DNA of 64,000 nt from Methanolapillus ohkumae. Lineage in GTDB: Archaea; Halobacteriota; Methanosarcinia; Methanosarcinales; Methanosarcinaceae. The stretch spans positions 1,798,001 through 1,862,000 of the forward strand of contig NZ_CP131061.1 of NCBI RefSeq assembly GCF_032594355.1, in the 5' to 3' direction. The position numbers were made by a program, and so were the translations under genes. The first letter of the stretch is position 1. Each line of letters opens with the position of its first letter. Under the pieces are notes generated by a model that worked only from the letters and a program-made list of their open reading frames with translations, was not told the origin of the DNA and did no database searches. Of the stretch, positions 13,663-22,538 are shown in pieces.

Positions 13663-13670
13663 ATATATAA
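13663..13670 (+). promoter_or_regulatory. TATA box for the aldo-keto reductase gene
   Basis: AAATATATAACC on the plus strand. Transcription would start near 13690, just before the ATG at 13697 that opens the amber-containing frame. Confidence 0.5.
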
Positions 13671-13696
13671 CCGTTTTGATACGGAGAAAGAAAAGC

Positions 13697-13795
13697 ATGA
13701 AACTTGAGAATAAACAAACATCGTTTCCGGATCAGTCCACCGACCATATTTAGGATCAGAATCCGGACCACGTTTGCCATGTTTGCAGCGAGATT
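13697..13795 (+). other. In-frame N-terminal extension with amber codon (candidate pyrrolysine)
   Basis: An ATG at 13697, with GGAG about 10 bases upstream, opens the frame of the aldo-keto reductase. Codon 19 (13751-13753) is TAG. The segment before TAG (DQSTDHI) resembles the repeat that follows it (DQNPDHV), so the coding repeat appears to run across the amber codon. Read as pyrrolysine the protein would have 477 residues; otherwise translation starts at 13796 or 13928. Confidence 0.45.
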
Positions 13796-15130
13796 TTGGA
13801 TCAGAATCCAGACCATGTTTGCCATGTTTGCAGCGAGATTTTGGATCAAAATCCGGACCACATTTGCCATGTTTGTAGTGAAATTTTGGATCAGACTCGG
13901 GTTTCGGACCAAATTCTCTACCGGCACATGGAAAAAACCGGAGATGATTTGTCCATACTCGGGTACGGTTGCATGCGTTTTCCTCAAAAAAATAATAAAA
14001 TTGATGTGGAACGGACAAAAAAACAAATTCTTTTCGCCATCGAAAACGGAATCAACTATTTGGATACCGCCTACATCTATTCCGGCAGCGAAACCGTTCT
14101 TGGAAAAATTCTGGCTGGTGGCTACAGAGACCGGGTAAAATTGGCTACAAAAATGCCGATTCCAACCATATTAAGCCGAGCCGATATGGAAATTGTTTTT
14201 CAAACTCAACTTGAGCGGTTGCAAACCAATCGCATTGATTACTATTTGATTCACAACATTATCCATTTTGAAGAATGGGAGCGGTTAAAGCAAATCGGAA
14301 TTTTAGAATTTATCCGGAAGAAAAAAGAAAACAAACAAATCATAAATATCGGATTCTCCTTTCATGGAAATTTACAAACTTTCAAGCAAATCATTGACGA
14401 TTATGAGTGGGATTTTTGCCAAATTCAATACAATTATTTGGATGAAAATTTTCAAGCCGGAACGGCCGGACTCGAATACGCCGCATCCAAAGGATTGGGG
14501 ATTGTTGTCATGGAACCGCTGCGCGGCGGAACTCTGGCAGAGGGATTTGCACCGGAAATTCAAAGAATCCTAGATGATTTTGAAATTAAAAGAAGTCCGG
14601 CCGAATGGGGTCTTCGCTTTGTTTGGAATCGGCCCGAAGTTTCCGTCGTTTTATCCGGGATGAATGAAGAAGCCCATATTTTAGAAAACATTCGGATTGC
14701 ATCAAATGCCCGGCCAAATACGCTGACCGCCGAAGAATTAAAAATGATATCTTCCGTCAAAGACAAAATCCGAGAAAAAATAAAAGTCGAATGCACCGGC
14801 TGCTCTTACTGCATGCCGTGTCCGTTTGGCGTAGATATTCCGCAATGTTTCGCGTATTACAATAACGCCTACATGTATGGCGGAATCACCCCAAAAATCG
14901 CCTACCTGATGGGAACCGGCGGATACGAAATGCCGCCGTCCAAAGCATCTTTGTGCCAAGAGTGTGGCATTTGCGAAACAAAATGTCCGCAAAACATCCC
15001 GATTCGAAAAGAGCTCAAATCCGTCGCGAAAGAAATGGAAAAATGGCATTGGCGCGGAATTGTCCGCCTGCTCCGGTGGAAAATGTATCGCAAAGGCGGC
15101 GGACAAAATTTACGAAATATGAATCGGTAA
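13796..15130 (+). CDS. Aldo-keto reductase with C-terminal ferredoxin-like domain
   Basis: 444 residues from ATG 13796. The AKR barrel begins near residue 50 (LSILGYGCMRFP) and includes YLDTAYIYSGSE, with AKR Asp/Tyr active-site residues, then GIVVMEPLRGGTLA. The C-terminal ~110 residues hold two iron-sulfur type cysteine sets (CTGCSYCMPCP and CQECGICETKCP). This is the ferredoxin-fused AKR type common in methanogens and anaerobes; substrate unknown. The N-terminus is odd: a 15-residue unit DQNPDHVCHVCSEIL is repeated almost exactly, giving Cys-x2-Cys pairs. Family members usually begin close to the LYR just before residue 50, so the repeats are an added module. The frame continues upstream through a TAG to ATG 13697. 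Confidence 0.85.
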   Translation: MDQNPDHVCHVCSEILDQNPDHICHVCSEILDQTRVSDQILYRHMEKTGDDLSILGYGCMRFPQKNNKIDVERTKKQILFAIENGINYLDTAYIYSGSETVLGKILAGGYRDRVKLATKMPIPTILSRADMEIVFQTQLERLQTNRIDYYLIHNIIHFEEWERLKQIGILEFIRKKKENKQIINIGFSFHGNLQTFKQIIDDYEWDFCQIQYNYLDENFQAGTAGLEYAASKGLGIVVMEPLRGGTLAEGFAPEIQRILDDFEIKRSPAEWGLRFVWNRPEVSVVLSGMNEEAHILENIRIASNARPNTLTAEELKMISSVKDKIREKIKVECTGCSYCMPCPFGVDIPQCFAYYNNAYMYGGITPKIAYLMGTGGYEMPPSKASLCQECGICETKCPQNIPIRKELKSVAKEMEKWHWRGIVRLLRWKMYRKGGGQNLRNMNR

Positions 15131-15284
15131 AAGGAAAAAATAATAAAATGGAGAATTATTTTGACAAAGGATGATTGTAAAAATTAATCAAAACCAATCA
15201 AAAAAATAAAAAATAAAACGGCAAAAATTTACTTGCGAAATACTAAATTATAAATACCAAAACCTGTTTTTAAGTTTGATCATT

Positions 15285-16836
15285 ATGACCAATCCAGAAA
15301 ATATGGGGTGTTGTTTTTTACACGCCTGAACAAAAAAACAGAACAGAAAGTAGAACAGTAACGATTTTTGATACAACACTTCGGGATGGAGAACAAACCC
15401 CCGGAGTAACGATTCCGGTTGAGAAAAAAATAGAAATCGCCTATCAACTGGACAAATTGGGCGTCGACGCAATAGAAGCCGGTTTTCCGATCTCTTCTCC
15501 GGGAGATAAGGAAGCGGTGAAAAGAATTGCCGGTCTTGGTCTTTCTTCCGATATTTGCGGTCTGGCGCGTTCCGTCAAAAAGGATATCGATGCTTGCATG
15601 GATTGCGATGTGGACATGGTCCACGTCTTCATTCCGACATCCGATATCCAACGGGAACATACGATTCGAAAAACACGTGAAGAAACGTTGACTTCCGCCG
15701 TGGACATGGTCGAATATATCAAAAGCCATGGATTCAAATGCATGTTTTCGCCGATGGACGCCACCCGGACAGATTTTGATTATTTGGTTCAAATTTCAAA
15801 AGCTGTCAAAAACGCCGGATGCGACATTGTGAACATTCCCGACACCGTCGGCGTGATGGTTCCGACCGCCACCTACCGTTTGGTTCGTGATTTGTGCGAC
15901 CGCGTGGACATGAAATACGATATGCACTGCCATAATGATTTTGGTCTTGCAAACGCGAACAGCATCACCGCCGTTGAAGCCGGCACCTCTCAAGTCCAAG
16001 TCACGATCAACGGAATCGGAGAGCGGGCCGGAAATGCATCCTTGGCAGAAGTCGTGATGGCGCTAACATCCATTTATGGTTATAAAACCAACATCAAAAC
16101 CGAATATTTGACGGAAACGTCCAAAATGGTGGAAAGATATACCGGCGTAAAAATGCCGCCCACCCTTCCGATTGTCGGCGACAATGCGTTCTCTCATGAA
16201 TCCGGCATTCACACGCAAGGTGTTTTGGAAAAAGCGGCCACGTTTGAGCCCGGAATCATGACGCCGGAAATGGTCGGACAAAAAAGAAGAATCGTTCTTG
16301 GAAAACATGCCGGAAAGCATGCCGTCCTCAAATATTTGGAAAACGCCGGCATTTGCCCGACGGAAGAGCAGCTTTTGGAAATTCTCGCAAAAATTAAAGA
16401 GATCGGAGACCGCGGAAAAACCGTCACCGACGCTGACCTTTATGTGGTGGCGTCGATCGTTCTTGGAAAGCGCGGAATCGATGAAGCGATTCAACTGAGT
16501 GAAGTGTCGGTCATGACCGGAAACCGGGTCACGCCGACTGCCGTCATCCGCGCGAACATCAACGGAAAAGAAATGATTGCCGCCGGAACCGGTGTCGGTC
16601 CCGTTGACGCTGCGCTTGGGGCGGTTGAAAAGATTGTAGGGGATTCCAAATTTAAAGTTCAGGACTTTAACATTGAAGCAATTTCCGGCGGCTCCGAATC
16701 CTTGGCAAAAGTGACAATCACTCTTGAAAATGAGAAAGGAAGGACGGTCACCGCAAAATCCGCAAACGCCGACATTGTAATGGCGTCGGTGGAGGCGCTT
16801 GTCAATGCGATGAACGCGCTTTTTACGATGGATTAA
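15285..16836 (+). CDS. 2-isopropylmalate/homocitrate/citramalate synthase family, apparent frameshift near the N-terminus
   Basis: The main frame encodes ~500 residues of a DRE-TIM metallolyase: FDTTLRDGEQTPG at the start, metal-binding HCHNDFG, NGIGERAGNA, and the C-terminal LeuA dimer/allosteric domain (GGSESLAKVTI to the end). It condenses acetyl-CoA with a 2-oxo acid; LeuA, CimA and AksA cannot be told apart here, though the regulatory domain argues against AksA. There is no ATG, GTG or TTG in this frame between the upstream stop (15286) and FDTTLRDG. An ATG at 15285 in another frame joins it if one T of the run 15314-15319 is dropped. That is either an assembly homopolymer error, a real mutation or recoding. 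A strong terminator follows. Confidence 0.85.
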
Positions 16837-16854
16837 AATAATGTAAATTAAAAA

Positions 16855-16889
16855 TATTTCCGGCAGCAAAAGCCGGAAATGGTTTTTTA
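16855..16889 (+). terminator. Hairpin terminator after the LeuA-type gene
   Basis: ATTTCCGGC / GCCGGAAAT stem followed by GGTTTTTT, 19 bases after the stop. Confidence 0.8.
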
Positions 16890-16983
16890 AAAAAAATAAA
16901 AGTTGCAGAAAAAAGAGAAACCATAAAAGAACTGTGAAAAAACTAAAAAAGGATTGAGGAAAAGGAAAAATTGAAAAGAAGGA

Positions 16984-18132
16984 TTAGATTTCAATTCCGC
17001 TTTTTTTCATAAATTTTTCAATCGCATCCGTCACGATTTTTTTCAATTCCTCTGATTCGATACCGGTCGCCGCCGACAATATTTTGAGTTTTGAAACCGG
17101 ATCTTTTGAATCAGAATCAATGATTTCAAATTGCGGATCCTCTTCCGATGTGGTCAGATTGGTTTTGAAAGTCTTGCCGTTATTTTCCAAAAACAGTTTG
17201 ATATGACCCAAAAAATTCGGACTTTTTGAAAGAACATTTTTTTGAATTTGAGACATGATGTCCTTGGCAATATTTTCACAATCGGAATCACTCATATTTT
17301 GAACATACCGTTGATTTTTAAAAACAAATTCCGCTGAAAATGACCCGACGCCGGAGTCTGCAATGGATTGGGCGGATTTGCGACCGGTGTTGCCGGCACT
17401 GTTGCCGATTCCACCAAAATTGTTGTTGCCGATTCCACCAAAATTGTTGTTTCCAATGCTGCCGCCGGCCATGAAAAGATTGCCGTTTTGTCCAAGCAAT
17501 GCCTTTTCTTTTTGAACGGCATCGGGCTGTTGCCGGGCTTCATCCAATATGTCAATCAAATTCGCCATGCTGTCCGGATTTTTAGAAGATATTCGAATGA
17601 TTCGTGCATTGGGATTCATTTGCTGAATACCGGATTCAATCACCGGAAGCATGACCGGATCCACCAAATCACATTTGCTGACGGCAATTACTTCCGCATC
17701 TTTGAGTTGTCCGGATGCGAAATTTTTGATTTCTTTCATGATTTGTTTAAAACGGCTGCCATCAAAAAGCGTGAGAAGCGGCGCCATAATATATCCGGAT
17801 TTGAGATTCATCAAATCAATTTCATCCCGGATAAGACCCGGATAAGCAACACCGGTCGACTCAATAATTACAATATCGGGATTAAAATTTTCAATCATGG
17901 TCAACAGCGTTGCTCGAAGTGTCATTTTCAAACTGCAACAAATACAGCCGGCCGTAATTTCTTTGGTTTCCAGGCCGAAACGAGAAATGACATCCCCGTC
18001 AATTCCGATTTCACCGACTTCATTGACAATGATTCCGACCGATTTTTGAAGGGAAGAATAATACGTTCCGAGTTGGATGACCGTTGTTGTTTTTCCACTT
18101 CCCAAAAATCCGCCGATGACAATAATTTTCAA
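16984..18132 (-). CDS. CobW/P47K-family (COG0523) GTPase
   Basis: 382 residues from a TTG start preceded by GAGGTGG. Walker A is GGFLGSGKTTT, the metal-binding motif of the family is GCICCS (CxCC), Walker B region is IVIIESTG, and SKCD is the guanine-specificity motif. COG0523 proteins are GTP-dependent metal chaperones, including cobalt-related ones. A low-complexity insert near residues 220-250 repeats GGIGNNNF. It lies 110 bases downstream of the RamA-like gene on the same strand, so a role in maturing or reactivating corrinoid methyltransferases is plausible (inference). Confidence 0.88.
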   Translation of the reverse strand: MKIIVIGGFLGSGKTTTVIQLGTYYSSLQKSVGIIVNEVGEIGIDGDVISRFGLETKEITAGCICCSLKMTLRATLLTMIENFNPDIVIIESTGVAYPGLIRDEIDLMNLKSGYIMAPLLTLFDGSRFKQIMKEIKNFASGQLKDAEVIAVSKCDLVDPVMLPVIESGIQQMNPNARIIRISSKNPDSMANLIDILDEARQQPDAVQKEKALLGQNGNLFMAGGSIGNNNFGGIGNNNFGGIGNSAGNTGRKSAQSIADSGVGSFSAEFVFKNQRYVQNMSDSDCENIAKDIMSQIQKNVLSKSPNFLGHIKLFLENNGKTFKTNLTTSEEDPQFEIIDSDSKDPVSKLKILSAATGIESEELKKIVTDAIEKFMKKSGIEI

Positions 18133-18242
18133 ATTTCCACCTCATTCACCCAAAATGGATGAAATTGTTTTGCCGAAATGCCATTAAGTTGTCGATTTAT
18201 ATTGATTTTTATGATGGTTTTGTGCCGGTTTTTATGATGGAT

Positions 18243-19892
18243 TTATTCTTCCGCTTCTGCGGTTTCCGCGCCGGGAATGACATCTTCCACCGACAAACGG
18301 TCCCAGCCAAACACTTCCTTGGGCAAAAACCGCGTGCATTTTTTACAGTTGGAGCCGTCGCACAAATCCGACCGGATTCGAATTACATCGCCTTTAAAAC
18401 TCATGGCATGCGTCGGGCACTCACGAATCTTTTCCTTGCATTCCGGACAATTGTCTATTTTCATGGACAAATACGTACCGGTCTGCTTGATGAGTTCGTA
18501 GCCTTCGTCTCCAAAGACCGGAATGTCACGCTCCACCTGTTTGTCCACAACCGAATCCACTGTCGATTCATCAATTTGCGGCAACTCTTTCTTTTTGAGG
18601 AACTTTTTCAGCATCTTAAAGTCCATGCCTTCGCCCCAGTAAGCCAGTTCCAAAATATACGCCTCCTTAAAAGCCGGATCGGTTGCAAACATAACATGCG
18701 TTCCGACAATCTGCGTCGCGATTTTTTGAAGTTCTTTGAGGCGAACGTCTGACAACAAAATTTCACGCGCCATTTTGAGCGATGTGTTGCCGATTTGCGT
18801 AATGTAGGACGCGTTGTAGGGGTTCATCCCGATTTTTTGCGCTTTTTTCGCGTTCATGTAGGTGCCGGCCGCACCCGACATGTGGGAAATTTTGAGATCC
18901 GCCATTTCTACACCGGCCGCTTTACACAAGGTGATGTGTCCGGCACGAAGAGCACCGATTGCGTTTCCGGCTTCCCGGACATCGTGTTCGGAAAAAGTAA
19001 TGCCATCTTGCAAATGAATCAGTTCGTCTGACGTGAGAATTTTTGGAAGCTTAATGACTCCGTTTCTCATGCCTTCTTCCAAAAGAGAAATGACACCCGT
19101 TCCGGTAATCGCTTTGGCGCGAATGGGACCTTTTTCCACAACCGACCCATCTTTGGGGTTGACAAGGTCTCCTTTAATTGTTTTCATTTCCTGGTCCAAG
19201 ATGTAGCAGCGCAAATTATCTCCTTCAAATTCGACATCGCAAATCACATAAGGAGACGCAAGCGCACCACAACTGATTTCTTGACCTTCCAGTGCAGGAC
19301 CGGCGGCAGCCGACCCTGTATAAATCACACCGTTTGCTTTGAGCGCCATTTCCGCGTTTGTTCCAAAATCCGTTGCAATCGCAAGCTCATCACTATCAAG
19401 CATTCCGGAATTGACAATCAGCGCCAGCGCATCGGCTCCGATTTCGTGTTTAATGGCCGGCGGAATGACCACCGCGCATTTTGGAAAAATTTCAAGACCC
19501 GCCACTTCGGAACTTTTCAAAATAACAGATTCCCTCTTTTGTTCCTGAATATTAAGCTTTTCCCGCTTGCGCTCTCCCGCATAAGCCAAATCATCAATCG
19601 GAATTCCCTGAAAAAGAGAGAGTTGAATCGGGTTTCCACAAACGGAAAGGCGTTCCAGTTCATCCGGATTGACACCCAACCGGTCAATAATCACCAAAAT
19701 CGCATTGATCACCAAGCGATGGGCTTTATCCAGACCGTAATTAATGGCAAAATCCATGTGGTCCATCACATTGGCACCGGGAAGCGGATTTCGCATAGTA
19801 ACCACGGTTTTTCTGATTTCACCGGTATCCAAATCCACCTTTTGCGCCCGAAAGCCGCTCGTTCCAAGATCAATGGCAACTCCTGTTTTCAT
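18243..19892 (-). CDS. RamA-type ATP-dependent corrinoid reductive activator (ASKHA with ferredoxin C-terminus)
   Basis: About 549 residues from the second of two close ATGs (19892), better spaced from GGAGTG; the first is at 19898. The actin-like ATPase core has GVAIDLGTSGFRA at the N-terminus, ATDFGTNAEMAL and the GSAAAGPALEG segment. The C-terminus carries cysteine sets for 4Fe-4S clusters (CPECKEKIRECP, CDGSNCKKC). Length and layout match RamA (~540 residues), which reduces Co(II) to Co(I) in methylamine corrinoid proteins; homologues serve methanol systems. Near mtaCB it may reactivate MtaC. It reads divergently from the first regulator gene. Confidence 0.9.
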   Translation of the reverse strand: MKTGVAIDLGTSGFRAQKVDLDTGEIRKTVVTMRNPLPGANVMDHMDFAINYGLDKAHRLVINAILVIIDRLGVNPDELERLSVCGNPIQLSLFQGIPIDDLAYAGERKREKLNIQEQKRESVILKSSEVAGLEIFPKCAVVIPPAIKHEIGADALALIVNSGMLDSDELAIATDFGTNAEMALKANGVIYTGSAAAGPALEGQEISCGALASPYVICDVEFEGDNLRCYILDQEMKTIKGDLVNPKDGSVVEKGPIRAKAITGTGVISLLEEGMRNGVIKLPKILTSDELIHLQDGITFSEHDVREAGNAIGALRAGHITLCKAAGVEMADLKISHMSGAAGTYMNAKKAQKIGMNPYNASYITQIGNTSLKMAREILLSDVRLKELQKIATQIVGTHVMFATDPAFKEAYILELAYWGEGMDFKMLKKFLKKKELPQIDESTVDSVVDKQVERDIPVFGDEGYELIKQTGTYLSMKIDNCPECKEKIRECPTHAMSFKGDVIRIRSDLCDGSNCKKCTRFLPKEVFGWDRLSVEDVIPGAETAEAEE

Positions 19893-20289
19893 AATCATTC
19901 ACTCCACACATTCTGAATTTTTACCTTTTGACCACATTTCACACACAAGATTCAAAAGGTTTACATTACTTATATTGCAATGATTTATGTAAATAGCTTA
20001 CCTATTCAAAAATTACAACAAAATGATTTTTAAAAATCATATTTGAATATTATGAACAGATTACACACTTATTAGAAATTATTCCTATTAATATTTGCCT
20101 TCCCAAAAGAAAAATTCAGATAAATACAAGAAAAATACAAAAAAGGAAAAGCCAAAAAAAAGAGGAGAACCTTAATAACCATTTAAATTAAATCCATGCA
20201 ACAGATTCATATAAAAATTATTAAATAAAAGTTTAAAATTTCAAGCAGATAAAAATAATATCCAAATGAAGAAAATAATATTTAATGAG

Positions 20290-20328
20290 CAAAAACGATC
20301 CAGTGAACAAAAACGATCCAGTGAACAA
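20290..20328 (+). promoter_or_regulatory. 18-bp direct repeat upstream of the first regulator
   Basis: AAAAACGATCCAGTGAAC occurs twice back to back, with a partial third copy before it. It sits in the divergent gap (19893-20433) between the RamA-like gene and the regulator, where an operator could act on either. The rest of the gap is AT-rich without genes. Confidence 0.4.
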
Positions 20329-20433
20329 AAATAAAATTCAGACAATACAAAACATATTTTGACTGAAAAAAACGAATAATACAGGAAAGTTACGGATAAC
20401 CAATGAAATTTCTAATTTTTAGAGAGGAAGAAG

Positions 20434-21219
20434 ATGAATTCATTAATTGATACGGTTTTTTTTTCGGAAAAAAGAAAAGCTGTTCTTCTTTTGCTTTTAG
20501 AATCTGAAACGCTTTCTCTTGATGAAATAAAATCAAGGCTTAATGAGACATCTGTTTCCATTTTACCTCAAATTAAAATTTTAATTGACCGAAAACTTGT
20601 CACCTTAGAAGAGGGAAAATACCGGTTGACCATGCTGGGGAAAATTATTACGGGAAACGTGTCACCGTTTGTGAAAAATGTATCCGTTTTTGAAAAAAAT
20701 ACATCTTTTTGGAGCGAGCACGATTTAACATCCATTCCCGAAAAATTATTAAAAAGAATCGGAGATATCGGCGAATTTGAAATTATTGACGTCGATTTGC
20801 GATCTGTTTACTATGACCCAAATCCGGTGATGAAAGATTTTATCAAAAACGCCCGCTATATCAATACTTTTATTACATACTATGCTCCCGAATATGTCAG
20901 TACATATTACGAGCGCCTCTTGAGTGGCATTCCGATATCTGTGATTACCACCAATTATCTTATGGAAATGGCTTTAAAATATCGAAATAAAATCAATGAT
21001 CTGCTCCGGCTGGACAATGCTGAGCTTTACATATGCTCTGCCGATACGAAAATCGCAGAAGTCACGATCACCGATAAAGTTCTTATTTTATTTTTATACT
21101 CCGCCTCCGGAAATTTAAATTACTCCTATCTGATAAGCCAAGAGCCGAGTGCGGTTTTGTGGGGAGAAGAACTTTTTGAATACCTAAAAAGCCGCTCCGG
21201 CCGCAAAAAAGAGATTTAA
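20434..21219 (+). CDS. Winged-helix regulator, Msr/FilR1-type methanogenesis regulator
   Basis: 261 residues. The N-terminal ~80 residues form a winged helix (LSLDEIKSRLNETSVSILPQ as recognition region, then a wing with YRLTMLGKII). The rest resembles the C-terminal domain of the Methanosarcina methanol-specific regulators (Msr) with the conserved order SVFEKNTSFWSEHDL, IPEKLLKRIG. A second copy follows 67 bases later. Position between the corrinoid activator and mtaCB suggests control of methanol genes. Preceded by a clear SD (AGAGAGG). Effector unknown. Confidence 0.85.
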   Translation: MNSLIDTVFFSEKRKAVLLLLLESETLSLDEIKSRLNETSVSILPQIKILIDRKLVTLEEGKYRLTMLGKIITGNVSPFVKNVSVFEKNTSFWSEHDLTSIPEKLLKRIGDIGEFEIIDVDLRSVYYDPNPVMKDFIKNARYINTFITYYAPEYVSTYYERLLSGIPISVITTNYLMEMALKYRNKINDLLRLDNAELYICSADTKIAEVTITDKVLILFLYSASGNLNYSYLISQEPSAVLWGEELFEYLKSRSGRKKEI

Positions 21220-21286
21220 AAAAACGGACACGAAGAGAAGGGCGCGAAGAGAAGACCATGAATGCAATGGGCAGGAGGGAATGAAC

Positions 21287-22075
21287 ATGAAGGATGAATC
21301 ACTCACAGATACTCTTTTTTTGTCGGAAAAAAGACGTCAAATATTGCTCTATTTGATTTCCGGTCCCAAAACCATTGAGGAAATCAAAGAGAATCTTCAT
21401 TCAAAATCGAGCCCGATTATGGTTCAGATTCGAATTTTGATACGTTCTCATCTTGTTATGGAAAAAAACGGCATGTATGAGCTGACCGGTCTTGGAAAAA
21501 GCACGGTTTTTGAAATGGTCTCCATTTTAGATATGTTTTCCGTTTTTGACAGCTGTCCGGATTATTGGACCGATGTGGATTTGGAAGCATTTCCGACGCA
21601 TCTACTCAACCGGATTGGAGAATTGGGACAAATGGATTTGTATGTCCCGGACCGCGCTCACATATTCGATTGCTCCCGGCAGGTTTTTGAAGAACTCAAA
21701 GATGCTGGATCCGTGATTGAAATTTCATCCATTTTCAGAAAAACGTATGTCAAAGACTATGTTTCCGTTGCCGAGAAGGGATTTAACGTGACGTTTGTTT
21801 TGTCCAACGAAGTTTTGGAACGGATTGAAAACGAATTTCCGGAAATTTATTACCGGTACATGCGGTTGGACAACGTCCGGTTTTTCATTGCGCCGGAAAT
21901 GAAAATGGCCTCCTGCCTGATTACGGATAAATTTGTTTCCTTGTCTTTGCTTACAAAAGACGGAAAATTTTTCAATCATGATTTGGTCAGCCGAAACAAA
22001 AACGCAATCAATTGGGGAATTGATTTATTTTATCACTACCGGGCACTTTCAAAAATCCATCAGCTGCAAGAATAA
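21287..22075 (+). CDS. Winged-helix regulator, Msr/FilR1-type, paralogue
   Basis: 262 residues from ATG 21287, which has AGGAGGG at proper spacing; an ATG at 21281 is too close to it. It shares the layout of the upstream gene (SLTDTLFLSEKRRQILLYL, then LSGPKTIEEIK-like helix, then DLEAFPTHLLNRIG) but is strongly diverged. Such regulators often act in pairs on mtaCB operons in Methanosarcina, so this pair may jointly control the mtaCB operon 3 kb downstream (inference). Confidence 0.85.
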   Translation: MKDESLTDTLFLSEKRRQILLYLISGPKTIEEIKENLHSKSSPIMVQIRILIRSHLVMEKNGMYELTGLGKSTVFEMVSILDMFSVFDSCPDYWTDVDLEAFPTHLLNRIGELGQMDLYVPDRAHIFDCSRQVFEELKDAGSVIEISSIFRKTYVKDYVSVAEKGFNVTFVLSNEVLERIENEFPEIYYRYMRLDNVRFFIAPEMKMASCLITDKFVSLSLLTKDGKFFNHDLVSRNKNAINWGIDLFYHYRALSKIHQLQE

Positions 22076-22103
22076 GAGTTTTATTTTGTGAGGGGTGTTT
22101 TTT

Positions 22104-22170
22104 TGCCGTCATCACACGTTATAGCATCAGATTATTAATTTGACCAACAGACCCGACTGCCGTTTTTATT
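22104..22170 (+). repeat. Dispersed intergenic element, copy C
   Basis: GCCGTCATCACACGTTATAG, then CATCAGATTATTAATT and GACCAACAG..CGACTGCCG. About 30 bases downstream of the second regulator. Confidence 0.5.
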
Positions 22171-22175
22171 TTTGT

Positions 22176-22258
22176 CTTTAGCTTTTTGTCTTTTACTTTT
22201 TGTCTTTTGCTTTTTGTCTTTTGCTTTTTGTCTTTTGCTTTTTGTCTTTTACTTTGTG
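22176..22258 (+). repeat. 14-bp tandem repeat, unit near CTTTTTGTCTTTTG
   Basis: Five to six copies, pyrimidine-rich on the plus strand, directly after element copy C. Confidence 0.75.
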
Positions 22259-22332
22259 TTTTGTTGTTTCGCTGATTTTTTTATATTAAAAAAGAAATTT
22301 TAAAGGATATGTTTTTAATTTTTTAAACATAT

Positions 22333-22343
22333 TTTATATAAAT
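22333..22343 (+). promoter_or_regulatory. TATA box for fae-hps
   Basis: TTTTATATAAATAG, about 200 bases upstream of the start codon, implying a leader of ~170 bases. Confidence 0.5.
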
Positions 22344-22538
22344 AGTGAGACATTGAAAAGTCGACCACATTCTACAAATACCATTTGTCGTCTATAAAGG
22401 CGCACTGTTATTGAAATGATTCCATCCTTATGAATTATTTTATTTCATGAAAGGCTCCGAATTTCACAAAAAATTCGAGAGCGAACGTATTAATTTAAGA
22501 GACATAAAAAAACAAGATCAGATTTGGGAGAAATGAAA

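Noticed and set aside
15305..15330. Possible -1 slippery heptamer (T TTT TTA) in the LeuA leader
   Set aside because: The heptamer fits the -1 pattern, but restoring the conserved frame requires +1, so it cannot explain the gene structure.
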